Shown: positions 10,269 through 19,365 of the stretch, in pieces
Layout: every line of letters starts with the position of its first letter
How positions within the stretch are numbered: position 1 is the first letter of the stretch
Source: Ignatzschineria sp. RMDPL8A
GTDB taxonomy: Bacteria; Pseudomonadota; Gammaproteobacteria; Cardiobacteriales; Wohlfahrtiimonadaceae
Length of the DNA stretch: 64,000 nt
Assembly: GCF_029815055.1 (NCBI RefSeq)
Contig: NZ_JAPPWA010000001.1
Span: forward strand, 199,635-263,634
Reading direction: 5' to 3'
Program-made: the position numbers and the translations under genes
The notes under the pieces: model-generated
Told to the model about the DNA's origin: nothing
Seen by the model: the letters and a program-made list of their open reading frames with translations, nothing else
The model's database searches: none

Positions 10269-10345
10269 GGCGCATTATCGCTCATGGCGAGCCGTTTTTG
10301 CCCCGTGAGCTCAATTCCCCCATTATAAAAAATAAGGAAATTGCT

Positions 10346-11029
10346 ATGGAACCTTTAAGTCAGCAGATTTTTAATCGTGTGAAACCGCTCTGGGAGAGCT
10401 ATCTTGTGCATCCGTTTGTCGATGGCATCGGTAAAGGCACGCTTGATGAAGAAAAATTCAAGCACTATATGAAGCAAGATTATATCTATCTGATCGAGTA
10501 TTCACGCCTCTTTGCAATCGGTGCTTCGAAAGCGAATGATCTCCGTACCATGACGCTTTTTGCTGAACTATTACACGGAACGATGAAATTTGAGATGGAT
10601 CTCCATCGCGATTACGCCTCAAAATTTGGCATTTCGCATGAGGAACTTGAAAATACCGAACCGTCCGCGACGATGACCTCGTATACGAGCTATATGTTGA
10701 GCCAAGCGTCGATCGGTGGGGTAGAAAATACCATCGCGGCGGTGCTTGCTTGCGCGTGGAGTTATAACTTTATTGGTAAACATTTAGCCACTTGGGAGGG
10801 CGCAACGGAGCATCCGCTCTATGGTCAATGGGTGAAAACCTACTCATCGCCTGAATTTACCGCCCTTGCCGACACTTGCATTCAACTCATTGATGAAATT
10901 GGTGAAAAACGCTCACCCGAGGAGCGAAAAGCGCTTGAAGAGATCGTCGTAAAAACGAGCTATTATGAATATATGTTCTGGGATATGGCAAACGATCTCT
11001 CGATGTGGCCGGTTAACACCGTGGTATAA
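10346..11029 (+). CDS. tenA: TenA-family thiaminase II / aminopyrimidine aminohydrolase
   Basis: TenA hydrolyses aminopyrimidines from degraded thiamine to regenerate HMP, the same intermediate ThiC makes. The 227-residue all-helical protein has HPFVDGIGKGTL, FKHYMKQDYIYLIEYSR, the catalytic-Cys segment AAVLACAWSYNFIGK and the C-terminal YYEYMFWDMA with the active-site Glu. AAGGA seven bases before the ATG at 10346 fixes the start; the frame is open further upstream. It stands alone between the BioC-like gene and coaD, with a terminator after it. Confidence 0.93.
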   Translation: MEPLSQQIFNRVKPLWESYLVHPFVDGIGKGTLDEEKFKHYMKQDYIYLIEYSRLFAIGASKANDLRTMTLFAELLHGTMKFEMDLHRDYASKFGISHEELENTEPSATMTSYTSYMLSQASIGGVENTIAAVLACAWSYNFIGKHLATWEGATEHPLYGQWVKTYSSPEFTALADTCIQLIDEIGEKRSPEERKALEEIVVKTSYYEYMFWDMANDLSMWPVNTVV

Positions 11030-11057
11030 AAGCCCATTAAAAATCGTTATAATAAGG

Positions 11058-11083
11058 AGGCGCCCGATCAAGGTGCCTTTTTT
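11058..11083 (+). terminator. Terminator after tenA
   Basis: AGGCGCC and GGTGCCT form the stem, followed by six T, 28 bases after the tenA stop codon. Confidence 0.75.
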
Positions 11084-11227
11084 ATCGCCCAGTGAATCGG
11101 TAAGCGACGATAAAATCGAGAGGATTGAGAGCAAAATGCCACATAACGCGCCCGTTAAGATGGCGCAATCACACAAGAGCAGGCTCTTATTTATACACAA
11201 CCAAAGGATACGAGAAAAGGATTCATT

Positions 11228-11722
11228 ATGAAAGAAGTCACGGCGGTTTATCCCGGTACGTTCGACCCGATTACCAATGGTCACTCCGATATTATCTATC
11301 GTGCCTCCAAGATATTTCCACGCCTGATTGTGGCGGTGGCAAAAATTACCGGCCCCTCTAAACGTCCGCTATTTTCTTACGAAGAACGCGTTGCGATGGC
11401 CAAAGAGGTCTTTAAAAATCACGACAACATTGAAGTGGTGGGATTTAACGATCTCCTTGCGCGCTTTATGGATGAGATCGGCTCATTTGTGCTGGTTCGC
11501 GGGTTGCGTGCGGTCTCTGATTTTGAGTATGAATTTCAGATGGCGAGCCTCAATCGTCACCTCAATTCCAGCATCGAAACGGTCTTTTTAACCCCTAGCG
11601 ATAAATACTCCTTTGTCTCCTCGACGATGATTCGTGAAGCTTCGATGTTAGGCGGCGATGTCAGTGCGCTCGTCGATCCGTATGTGTTAGAAAAACTCAA
11701 CGAGAAACGCGCTGAGCGATGA
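11228..11722 (+). CDS. coaD: Phosphopantetheine adenylyltransferase CoaD
   Basis: CoaD catalyses the penultimate step of coenzyme A synthesis, joining 4'-phosphopantetheine and ATP to give dephospho-CoA. The 164-residue protein has the nucleotidyltransferase signature PGTFDPITNGH, the LVRGLRAVSDFEYE segment and the late SSTMIREASMLGG. Its stop codon overlaps the queG start (ATGA), so the two are translationally coupled. Confidence 0.97.
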   Translation: MKEVTAVYPGTFDPITNGHSDIIYRASKIFPRLIVAVAKITGPSKRPLFSYEERVAMAKEVFKNHDNIEVVGFNDLLARFMDEIGSFVLVRGLRAVSDFEYEFQMASLNRHLNSSIETVFLTPSDKYSFVSSTMIREASMLGGDVSALVDPYVLEKLNEKRAER

Positions 11723-12798
11723 CCGATACGCTCGCCGATCCGATCTTTCTTAAGGCGCTCCGAGATAAAGCCAAATCCCTTGGCATTAGCGACTTAAGCA
11801 GCAGTTCCATCGATCTATCGGAGGCGAGCGAACACTTTTTAGCGTGGACGGCCAAACACTTCCACGCCGATCTTGATTATATGACCAAGCATGGCGAAAA
11901 ACGCTATCGCCCAGAGCTTTTAGTCGAGGGCACAGTCTCCATTATTACCGCTAAGCTCAACTATTTTAATCCCGATTTTCCCGCAAAAACGCGCCTCAAT
12001 GAGTCCTCTGAAGGCTATGTGTCGATGTACGCCCTTGGCCGTGATTATCACAAGGTTCTCAGAAAACAGCTCAACGATCTTGGCAAATGGATGCAAGAGG
12101 CGATTCCCGATCTGCAATTTCGCGCCTTTGTCGATAGTGCGCCGGTTTTAGAACGCGCCCTTAGCCATCAATCAGGCTTAGGGTTTTTCGGCAAAAACAC
12201 AATGATTATTCACCCGAAAGCGGGCTCTTATTTCTTCTTGGGCGAAATCTATATCGATCGCGCGATCGATATCAGTAGCGAGCCGATTATCAATCACTGC
12301 GGCGGCTGTACCCGTTGCCTTAAAGCGTGTCCGACCGACGCCATTGTTGAGCCCTTTCAGATCGATGCCGGCAAATGCATCTCCTATCTCACCATCGAAT
12401 CTTTTGGCCCAATTCCCGTAGAGTTTCGTAAACCAATGGGCAACCGCATTTTTGGGTGCGATGATTGCCAAATTGTCTGCCCATGGAATCGCTTTTCCAC
12501 CCGTCATGTGATCAAGGATTTTCTCCCACGCCATAAACTCGATTCCTCCTCCCTTTTAGAGCTATTTAATTGGACGGAAGCGGAATTTCTCAAAAAAACC
12601 GAAGGAAGCCCCATTCGTAGACTCGGGTACGATCGTTGGCTGCGCAATATCGCGATTGGTATTGGGAACGATCAGTATCGCGCTGAAAACATCGATGCAC
12701 TTCGAGAAAAAGAGAGCTATCCCGATCCCGCCGTCCAAGAGCATGTCGCCTGGGCGCTGAGTGAACAGCTCGCCAAAAAAGCGGCGCAAACGCCATAA
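11719..12798 (+). CDS. queG: Epoxyqueuosine reductase QueG
   Basis: QueG reduces epoxyqueuosine to queuosine in tRNA, using cobalamin and two 4Fe-4S clusters. The 359-residue protein shows both ferredoxin-type motifs, CGGCTRCLKACPTDAI and CDDCQIVCPWN. It also has GLGFFGKNTMIIHPKAGSYF typical of the family, and a C-terminal HEAT-like region (RWLRNIAIGIGN and EHVAWALSEQ). It overlaps coaD by four bases. Confidence 0.96.
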   Translation: MTDTLADPIFLKALRDKAKSLGISDLSSSSIDLSEASEHFLAWTAKHFHADLDYMTKHGEKRYRPELLVEGTVSIITAKLNYFNPDFPAKTRLNESSEGYVSMYALGRDYHKVLRKQLNDLGKWMQEAIPDLQFRAFVDSAPVLERALSHQSGLGFFGKNTMIIHPKAGSYFFLGEIYIDRAIDISSEPIINHCGGCTRCLKACPTDAIVEPFQIDAGKCISYLTIESFGPIPVEFRKPMGNRIFGCDDCQIVCPWNRFSTRHVIKDFLPRHKLDSSSLLELFNWTEAEFLKKTEGSPIRRLGYDRWLRNIAIGIGNDQYRAENIDALREKESYPDPAVQEHVAWALSEQLAKKAAQTP

Positions 12799-12891
12799 AA
12801 CTACCCCCTTATTTTGCCCCATTATAATAAGTTTGGGAGAATCCCTTAGATGCGGTAAAATTATAAGATTACTCAACTTTTACGACGTTCA

Positions 12892-14970
12892 ATGGATAAT
12901 TTAATGAGAAAAGAGACTTTATTAATCGAAATTGGTACTGAGGAGCTACCTCCTAAGGCGTTACATTCCCTGTCTGATGCGTTCAAAGGCGCAATGGAAA
13001 AGGCGCTCACCGATAAAAAATTAAGTTTTTCTGCGATTGAAGCGTATGCAACACCGCGCCGTTTAGCGCTTGTGATTCATGACCTTCCCGCGCAGCAAGA
13101 AGATTACACCAATGAACGTCGAGGGCCGGCAGTGGCGGCGGCGATGAAAGAGGGGAAACCAACGCCTGCACTAATGGGATTTGCCCGTTCGTGCGGTGCT
13201 GAGATTGACGATCTTACAATTCAAGAGACCGATAAAGGCGCGTGGTATACCTTCTCACAAGCAGTGAAAGGCAAAACCTTAACCGAGATGCTCCCTGAAA
13301 TGGTGGAGCAATCGCTTAAAACGCTTCCCATTCCAAAACGCATGCGCTGGGCCGATAATGATTTTGAATTTGTGCGTCCGGTACGTTGGCTCGTGGTGCT
13401 TTACGGCAGCGACGTGATCGATATGGAGCTGTTTGGCATTCAAGCGGGCAATCAAACCCGTGGCCACCGTTTCCACACCAAAGCGCCGATCACCATTACC
13501 TCGCCTGAAAAATATGCGGAGATTATGGTTAATGAAGCGCACGTTATGCCCGATTTTGAGGCACGTAAAGCCCTTATCTCAAAACAAATTCTTGAGGTAA
13601 CAGAAGGCGTTGGAAAAGCGATCGTCAGCGAAGGCCTCTTAAATGAGGTAACCGCACTTGTTGAGTGGCCGGTAGCGCTTGTAGGATCGTTTGAAGAGCA
13701 CTTTTTAAATGTGCCGCAAGAAGCGCTCATTATCGCCATGGAAGAGCATCAACGCTACTTCCCCATTGTTGATAAAGCGGGCAAACTCTTAAATAAATTC
13801 TGCTTTATTACCAACATCGAAAGTAAATCGCCGGAAGCGGTGATCGATGGGAATGAGCGCGTCATTCGTCCTCGCTTTGCCGATGCGGAATTCTTCTGGG
13901 AAGAGGATAAAAAGATCCCGCTTGAAGCCTATCTCAAACCTCTTGAATCGGTGGTTTTCCAAACAAAACTTGGCACTCAAGCGGATAAAATTCGCCGTGT
14001 GCAGACGCTTGCGCTCTTTATTGCCGATAAAATTGGCGCCGATAAAGCAATCGTTGAGCGCGCTGCTCGCCTCAATAAATCGGATCTCATTTCCAACATG
14101 GTGCAAGAATTCCCCGAACTTCAAGGCACCATGGCGCGCTATTACGCCGAAGCACAAGGAGAGCCAGCGCTTGTTGCGAGCAGTTTAGAGCAAGTCTACT
14201 GGCCCCGTTTTGCCGGTGACAAATTACCTGAATCGAATGAAGCCGTAGCCCTTGGACTTGCCGAGCGTTTAGATACCATCGTCGGGATTTTCTCCATTGG
14301 TGAGATTCCCACCGGTTCGCGCGACCCATACAGCTTACGTCGTAATGCGCTCGCGGTCCTACGAATGATGGTGGAAGAAAAACATCACTTAGATCTATTG
14401 GAACTCATTGAAAAAGCGGCAGAACTGATGCCTAAATCGATCGAAGCGAATAAAAGCATCGATGTGATTTTCAACTACATTTTTGATCGTATGCGCGCTT
14501 ACTCAAGCGACCTTGGCGTTTCGAGTGATATCTTTGCCTCGATCGCGGAGCTTAAACTCACCGATCCCCTCGATATCTACGAGCGTCTCCTTGCAGTGAA
14601 AGAATTTAAAGCACTCCCTGCGGCGAAAGCGCTCGTGGAATCAAATAAACGCATTCACAATATTCTCCATAAAAACGCGGTATCAATCGATACGCCCGTC
14701 AATGCAACTCTTCTTGAAAATGCGGAAGAGAAAGCGCTTTACGAGATCATCGCATCGCTCAATGACACGGTGAAAACCTATGTGGAAAATGATCAATACC
14801 ATGAGATTTTAACCACGCTTGCCAACCTTGCCGAGCCCCTTGAAGCCTTCTTTGCGGAAACCATGGTGATGGTTGATGATGAAGCGCTTCGCACCAATCG
14901 TTTAGCGCTGCTTTCGGCGACCAATGAGCTCTTCCGCTCCGTTGCCGATATCTCGGAGTTACAGCTCTAG
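12892..14970 (+). CDS. glyS: Glycyl-tRNA synthetase beta subunit
   Basis: This is the beta chain of the bacterial alpha2beta2 glycyl-tRNA synthetase. The 692-residue protein begins LLIEIGTEELPPKALHSL. It also shows ATPRRLALVIHDLP, EEHQRYFPIVD and DPYSLRRNALAVLRM, and is full length. The start is uncertain: an ATG at 12892 and one at 12904 both lack a clear ribosome-binding site, and homologues favour the second. The alpha-subunit gene glyQ, usually immediately upstream, is absent here; queG precedes it instead. gmhB follows with no intervening base. Confidence 0.96.
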   Translation: MDNLMRKETLLIEIGTEELPPKALHSLSDAFKGAMEKALTDKKLSFSAIEAYATPRRLALVIHDLPAQQEDYTNERRGPAVAAAMKEGKPTPALMGFARSCGAEIDDLTIQETDKGAWYTFSQAVKGKTLTEMLPEMVEQSLKTLPIPKRMRWADNDFEFVRPVRWLVVLYGSDVIDMELFGIQAGNQTRGHRFHTKAPITITSPEKYAEIMVNEAHVMPDFEARKALISKQILEVTEGVGKAIVSEGLLNEVTALVEWPVALVGSFEEHFLNVPQEALIIAMEEHQRYFPIVDKAGKLLNKFCFITNIESKSPEAVIDGNERVIRPRFADAEFFWEEDKKIPLEAYLKPLESVVFQTKLGTQADKIRRVQTLALFIADKIGADKAIVERAARLNKSDLISNMVQEFPELQGTMARYYAEAQGEPALVASSLEQVYWPRFAGDKLPESNEAVALGLAERLDTIVGIFSIGEIPTGSRDPYSLRRNALAVLRMMVEEKHHLDLLELIEKAAELMPKSIEANKSIDVIFNYIFDRMRAYSSDLGVSSDIFASIAELKLTDPLDIYERLLAVKEFKALPAAKALVESNKRIHNILHKNAVSIDTPVNATLLENAEEKALYEIIASLNDTVKTYVENDQYHEILTTLANLAEPLEAFFAETMVMVDDEALRTNRLALLSATNELFRSVADISELQL

Positions 14971-15549
14971 ATGACGGTTCTTGAGCGCCCTAGTTTAGTG
15001 ATCCTCGATCGTGATGGCGTAATTAATCACGATTCGGATCACTATATTAAATCAAAAGCGGAGTGGCTCCCAATCCCGGGAAGTCTTGAGGCGATCGCCG
15101 AGTTAACCCATCAACAGATTCCCGTTGCCATTGCCACCAATCAACGTGGCATAACGCTTGGGCTCTACGATCTTGATGATCTTAACGCGATGCATGAAAA
15201 AATGCAGGGTCTCCTTACGCCGATGGGCGGCGAGATTGTGCAACTTGAATATTGCACCTCTGGCGATAATCACCACCCTGACCGCAAACCAAATCCCGGC
15301 ATGCTTCATAAAATTTTAACCACGCAAGCGATCGATCCTAAAACGGAAACGGTCTACTTTGTGGGCGATAAAATTGCCGATATGGAAGCGGGCATTCGCG
15401 CAGGGGTGACGCCGATCTTGGTTACCACCGGAAAAGGGGCTCGTGAGGTGGAAAAACTCCCGCAATTTTCAGCAAAGCATAATGTGCCTCAACCGCTTTG
15501 TTTTGAGTCGCTCGAGGCGTTTGTGAGTGCGCTCCTTCGCTCTTCTTAA
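14971..15549 (+). CDS. gmhB: D,D-heptose 1,7-bisphosphate phosphatase GmhB-like (HAD family)
   Basis: GmhB removes the 7-phosphate from heptose bisphosphate in the ADP-heptose pathway for LPS core. The 192-residue HAD-IIIA protein has LDRDGVINHDSD, ATNQRGITLGLYD and VYFVGDKIADMEAGIRAG. The zinc loop, normally CxH followed by CxCRKP, is here CTSGDNHHPDRKP and keeps only one Cys. The gene order glyS-gmhB-acyltransferase matches Pseudomonas. It starts directly after the glyS stop, so it is likely cotranscribed. Confidence 0.85.
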   Translation: MTVLERPSLVILDRDGVINHDSDHYIKSKAEWLPIPGSLEAIAELTHQQIPVAIATNQRGITLGLYDLDDLNAMHEKMQGLLTPMGGEIVQLEYCTSGDNHHPDRKPNPGMLHKILTTQAIDPKTETVYFVGDKIADMEAGIRAGVTPILVTTGKGAREVEKLPQFSAKHNVPQPLCFESLEAFVSALLRSS

Positions 15550-15567
15550 TTGACTTTAAAGGACCCG

Positions 15568-16290
15568 ATGATGATTTGGCTACGTTCGTTAATCTGCCTC
15601 TTAGGCTTTATCGTAATCAGCGTCATTGTGACGCCCCTACTCCTGCTTATTTCACTGCCCTTTTGGGGAAAACCCTATAAACGCATTATCGATATGTGGT
15701 GTGCGATTGTACTCGGGTGGCTCCGCATCAGTGCTGGCATCAAATACCGCATTGAAGGCTCTGAAAACCTACGTTATTTAGAGGATAAACCCCATGTGAT
15801 CGTCTCAAACCACCAATCGACCTTTGAGACCTTTCTCTATTCAATGATTCTCCCGCCCCATGCCTTTGTGCTAAAACGCGAGCTCACCTGGATTCCTTTT
15901 TTTGGTTGGGGCCTTGCGAAACTCAAGCCCATCGCGATCAATCGTCAAGATGGCCGTAATGCCCTTAAAAGCATTATTGCGCAGGCAAAAGAGAAATTTA
16001 ATGAGGGCCGTTCGGTGATTATTTTCCCCGAAGGCACCCGCGCAAAACCCGATACAGTAAAACCGTTTAAAAAAGGGGCATTTCTGATGACCCGTGAACT
16101 CGGCGCGGATATGCTTCCCGTTGCGATCAATTCAGGGCGCGCGTGGAGCAAAGGGCAATTTCTCAAATATCCGGGAACGATCACGATGGTGGTCGGCAAG
16201 CCCATTCCCTTTGAGGGGCAATCTACTCAAGAATTGCTCAATCTTGCGGAAGTGGAGATTCGCCCAAATATTCGTCAAACACTCGATTAA
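15568..16290 (+). CDS. 1-acyl-sn-glycerol-3-phosphate acyltransferase-like protein (PlsC family)
   Basis: This inner-membrane acyltransferase has an N-terminal hydrophobic segment (~4-35). The catalytic HX4(D/E) motif is present as VSNHQSTFETF, and IIFPEGTRAKPD is the second substrate-binding motif. AAAGGA lies 4 bases before ATG 15568 and 7 before ATG 15571, so one of these is the start; an in-frame TTG at 15550 is too close to the upstream stop. It is the third gene of the glyS-gmhB unit. It probably acylates lysophosphatidate, as PlsC/LptA-type homologues do. Confidence 0.9.
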   Translation: MMIWLRSLICLLGFIVISVIVTPLLLLISLPFWGKPYKRIIDMWCAIVLGWLRISAGIKYRIEGSENLRYLEDKPHVIVSNHQSTFETFLYSMILPPHAFVLKRELTWIPFFGWGLAKLKPIAINRQDGRNALKSIIAQAKEKFNEGRSVIIFPEGTRAKPDTVKPFKKGAFLMTRELGADMLPVAINSGRAWSKGQFLKYPGTITMVVGKPIPFEGQSTQELLNLAEVEIRPNIRQTLD

Positions 16291-16363
16291 TTCATGCGCA
16301 ATCATACTGCGGTTAACTCCCTCACGTATGATGCCGATTTTAATCCTATAGAGAGGAGGCTCT

Positions 16364-16942
16364 ATGACAACCCCACATAAAATTCGTATTATCGGCGGTG
16401 AACATCGCTCACGCCAGATTGAGGTGATCGACGCTGAAGGTTTGCGCCCAACCTCATCAAGAATGCGTGAAACGCTCTTTAATTGGCTGCAATTTGATGT
16501 GATGGGACATAGTTGCCTGGATCTTTTTGCAGGAAGTGGCGCGCTTGGGATTGAGGCACTTTCTCGCGGTGCGGGACACGTCATCTTTATCGAAAAAAAT
16601 CCCACCGCCTACAGAACGCTCCTCAAAAACATTGAATCTCTTAAAATTGAGCCGGAACGATATACAGTGATTTTAGGCGATGCTCTGAGCTATATTGAAT
16701 CGCTTCCTGAAAAGTCACAATTTGATCTACTCTTTATCGATCCGCCCTTTCATGGCGAGCTTTATGATGCGCTTTTACAAAAAATCGGCGCACATCATGG
16801 ACTGATGGAGGCACTTGTGATCTCCCTTGAGATTCCTCGAGGTAAAGCCCTCAATGATACGGCGCTTTTGACCCATTTTGAGCGGAAAAAGAGCGCGAAA
16901 ACCAAAGAGAGTGAGCTCTATCTCTATCGCCTGCTCGAATAA
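16364..16942 (+). CDS. rsmD: 16S rRNA (guanine966-N2)-methyltransferase RsmD
   Basis: RsmD methylates G966 of 16S rRNA in the 30S particle. The 192-residue protein opens with IRIIGGEHRSRQI and shows LRPTSSRMRETLFNWL. The SAM motif is LDLFAGSGALGIEALSRGA, and the catalytic DPPF is in LLFIDPPFHGELYD. A strong GAGAGGAGG ribosome-binding site precedes the ATG. Confidence 0.96.
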   Translation: MTTPHKIRIIGGEHRSRQIEVIDAEGLRPTSSRMRETLFNWLQFDVMGHSCLDLFAGSGALGIEALSRGAGHVIFIEKNPTAYRTLLKNIESLKIEPERYTVILGDALSYIESLPEKSQFDLLFIDPPFHGELYDALLQKIGAHHGLMEALVISLEIPRGKALNDTALLTHFERKKSAKTKESELYLYRLLE

Positions 16943-16968
16943 TCACAAATAAATGCAACTACGGACAC

Positions 16969-17010
16969 AAAAAAGCGGAACCGATACTTTAATCGATGTT
17001 CCGCTTTTTT
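16969..17010. terminator. Bidirectional terminator between rsmD and the receiver-domain gene
   Basis: A long stem (AAAAAAGCGGAAC with GTTCCGCTTTTTT) has A- and T-runs built in, so it works for converging transcripts from both sides. Confidence 0.9.
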
Positions 17011-17060
17011 ATGATTTCTGTTTTTAATTGACTAATTTACCACTGATACGGCGAGCCCGT

Positions 17061-17447
17061 TTACATGTGCTCTTCCCACAATTTGGTAATGCGCTCTGAG
17101 AGCTGCATTGGATCAAATGGTTTGGTTAATACTCCCAGCATTTTCGGAGGACGCGCCTCTGAATACGCTGCAAACTGAACGTTTGCCGTTAAAAAAATCG
17201 CAGGGGTATTTTCAAACTCCGGAAGTGCCTGAAGCGCATTTAACGTCTCAGGACCGCTCATTTCGGGCATCATCACATCAATCAAAAAGAGTTCCGGCTT
17301 GAATTCATCCACACACGCAAGCGCCGCTTTTCCTGAGGCACACGCCTTCACTTCAAAACCGCCCACTTCCGAGAGGGAAAATTCGATAATACTCAAAATA
17401 TCCTGATCATCATCGATACAAAGAATTCGCCTTAATGGTCTCTTCAT
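17061..17447 (-). CDS. Single-domain response regulator (receiver only)
   Basis: The 128-residue protein is one CheY-like receiver domain. It has the acidic pocket CIDDD, the phospho-acceptor Asp57 in FLIDVMMPEM, a Thr in FLTANV and the conserved Lys in LTKPFDP. No DNA-binding or enzymatic output domain follows, and no histidine kinase is adjacent. It may act as a CheY/Spo0F-type shuttle. An upstream GTG (17474) in frame is an alternative start; neither has a clear ribosome-binding site. Confidence 0.88.
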   Translation of the reverse strand: MKRPLRRILCIDDDQDILSIIEFSLSEVGGFEVKACASGKAALACVDEFKPELFLIDVMMPEMSGPETLNALQALPEFENTPAIFLTANVQFAAYSEARPPKMLGVLTKPFDPMQLSERITKLWEEHM

Positions 17448-17521
17448 GCTCTCTTTACATCCTATTTCTGCCACTGCACTCGTTTAATATATCACGCGTA
17501 TATTGTACCAAACAATCCCCA

Positions 17522-17968
17522 TTAATTTAGACGCCGGTCATACGCTAGGTAATTATCTGACCAATAGACCACTTCTTGCACCCTAGGGGTGATCAATCGC
17601 ATCATCTCTTGCCGAGTAAACCAGCCCCACTCATTGTGTTCTGGGCGGCCAAGCTCGGGGTTAATAGGAAGATCGATCTTGCGCGAAGGAGTCTCTGCAA
17701 TATAGTAACGCGCCACCTTTTTACCACGGCAATAAGGGGGCGTTTCATAGAAATCGTGTCCCCACGAGAAACGTAAATTGGTGAGCGTTGTCTCCTCTTC
17801 CACTTCTCGAAGGGCTGTTTCTAACGGTGTTTCGCCCGCTTCGAGCTGTCCTTTTGGGAAATCCCAAAAATTATAGGCTCGGAGGAGCAGGTAGAGAAAT
17901 TCGCCCCGCTCCCAGCGAACAATTACGGCACCGCAAGAGAGAATCTCCGGTGTCGATTCATCATTCAC
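17522..17968 (-). CDS. Nudix hydrolase (Ap4A-hydrolase-like)
   Basis: The 148-residue protein carries a full Nudix box, GQLEAGETPLETALREVEEET, after DFPK. The layout, with SCGAVIVR at the start and WGWFTRQEM late, resembles bis(5'-nucleosyl)-tetraphosphatases; the substrate is inferred. The start is GTG at 17968, supported by AGGAGG seven bases upstream. The gene begins 18 bases after hemE ends and is probably cotranscribed with it. Confidence 0.88.
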   Translation of the reverse strand: MNDESTPEILSCGAVIVRWERGEFLYLLLRAYNFWDFPKGQLEAGETPLETALREVEEETTLTNLRFSWGHDFYETPPYCRGKKVARYYIAETPSRKIDLPINPELGRPEHNEWGWFTRQEMMRLITPRVQEVVYWSDNYLAYDRRLN

Positions 17969-17986
17969 AGGATGATCCTCCTGCGT

Positions 17987-19054
17987 TTAGTGATAGCGCG
18001 GGCTAAACTCGCGAACCGCTTCCACCATCGCCTTAACGTTTTCAGGATCAATCCCTGGATGGATTCCGTGACCAAGATTGAAGATATGGCCTTGGCCCTT
18101 TTCAACAGGACCGTAGGCGTGAAGCACTTTCTTCACATTTTCACGCACCACTTCCGGAGTTGAGTAGAGAACGCCCGGGTCCATATTGCCTTGAAGCGCG
18201 ACTTTATTGCCAATTAACGCTTTCGCATGGGCAATGTCGGTCATCCAGTCAAGACCCACGGCATCCGCGCCGGCATTAGACTGCTCGCCTAACCACATAC
18301 CGCCATTTTTCGTAAAGATAATGCTCGGAATGCGTGCGCCGTTATAATCTTTAATCACGCCGCGAACGATTTTCTCCATATATTTAAGGGAGAACTCGCG
18401 ATAATGCTCTTTCGATAAGATGCCGCCCCAGGTGTCAAAAATTTGCACCGCAGCTGCACCGTTTACGATCTGTGCATTGAGATAATCGATCACAACGTCA
18501 GCGAGTTTGTCGAGGAGTTTATGCATCGCTTCAGGATGCTCGTACATAAAGCCGCGAACTTTACCAAAATCCTTACTGCCGCCACCTTCAATCATGTAGG
18601 TTGCCAGCGTCCATGGGCTTCCGGTAAATCCAATAAGTGGCACACGACCATCAAGCTCTTTATGAATGGTGCGTACCGCATTCATCACATAGCCAAGCTC
18701 AATTTCAGCATCGGGTTTGGGAAGATTATCGATCTGTCTTGGATCGGTAATGGGGGTTTCAAATACCGGGCCTTTGCCAGGCACGAAACTTAAACCTAAT
18801 CCCATCGCGTCGGGAATGGTTAAAATATCTGAAAATAAAATGGCGGCATCAAAGCCAAAACGGTCAATCGGCTGAAGCGTGACTTCACAAGCAAGCTCAG
18901 CATTACGGCATAGATCCATAAAGCTTCCCGCTTGTTCTCGTACACGGCGATACTCAGGGAGATATCGGCCTGCTTGACGCATCATCCACACGGGCGTCCT
19001 ATCCACAGGTTCTTTGAGCAAAGCGCGAAGAAAACGATCGTTCTTATATGTCAT
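17987..19054 (-). CDS. hemE: Uroporphyrinogen decarboxylase HemE
   Basis: HemE decarboxylates uroporphyrinogen III to coproporphyrinogen III in heme synthesis. The 355-residue protein has the family signature [16 protein letters not shown] and [15 protein letters not shown] with the catalytic Asp. It also has [22 protein letters not shown] and the late [16 protein letters not shown]. It is full length and stands at the head of a hemE-Nudix unit. Confidence 0.97.
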   Translation of the reverse strand: MTYKNDRFLRALLKEPVDRTPVWMMRQAGRYLPEYRRVREQAGSFMDLCRNAELACEVTLQPIDRFGFDAAILFSDILTIPDAMGLGLSFVPGKGPVFETPITDPRQIDNLPKPDAEIELGYVMNAVRTIHKELDGRVPLIGFTGSPWTLATYMIEGGGSKDFGKVRGFMYEHPEAMHKLLDKLADVVIDYLNAQIVNGAAAVQIFDTWGGILSKEHYREFSLKYMEKIVRGVIKDYNGARIPSIIFTKNGGMWLGEQSNAGADAVGLDWMTDIAHAKALIGNKVALQGNMDPGVLYSTPEVVRENVKKVLHAYGPVEKGQGHIFNLGHGIHPGIDPENVKAMVEAVREFSPRYH

Positions 19055-19365
19055 ATGTTCTATAATTCCATTATATTTATTAATCGTGAATACTTTGAAA
19101 GTGTACCATAATTCGCCCTAAAAAAGATTTATTTTCAAAGAGCATTAGCTCTTTTTGACCAAACAGGGTATAATAACCTGCTCTTTTATAACCGACTAGC
19201 AATCATTGTCGATGATTTTTCGGTTTAATCGAGATTAATACACATTTATTTTATTATTAATACTCACAAGCTTATCGCGCTTAAATGTGGGTGCTCCGTC
19301 ATTTATATTGTGGTGGCAGTTCATTTAAGCAGGCTTGGAGGCTCAACCCTATTAAAGGAAAAACT
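19055..19365 (+). promoter_or_regulatory. hemE-rpsB divergent intergenic region and rpsB leader
   Basis: These 310 bases hold no gene. TATAAT with an upstream GGG at 19169-19174 is a likely extended -10 for rpsB, giving a leader of about 185 bases. A short hairpin, AAAGAGC-ATTA-GCTCTTT, lies just upstream. The long leader could hold the S2 autoregulatory structure known in gammaproteobacteria, but I could not match it base by base. Confidence 0.4.

Noticed and set aside
10173-10345. A second TPP riboswitch upstream of tenA
   Set aside because: No CTGAGA, ACC(C/T)-GAACCTGATCTGG-like or closing block is present on the plus strand.
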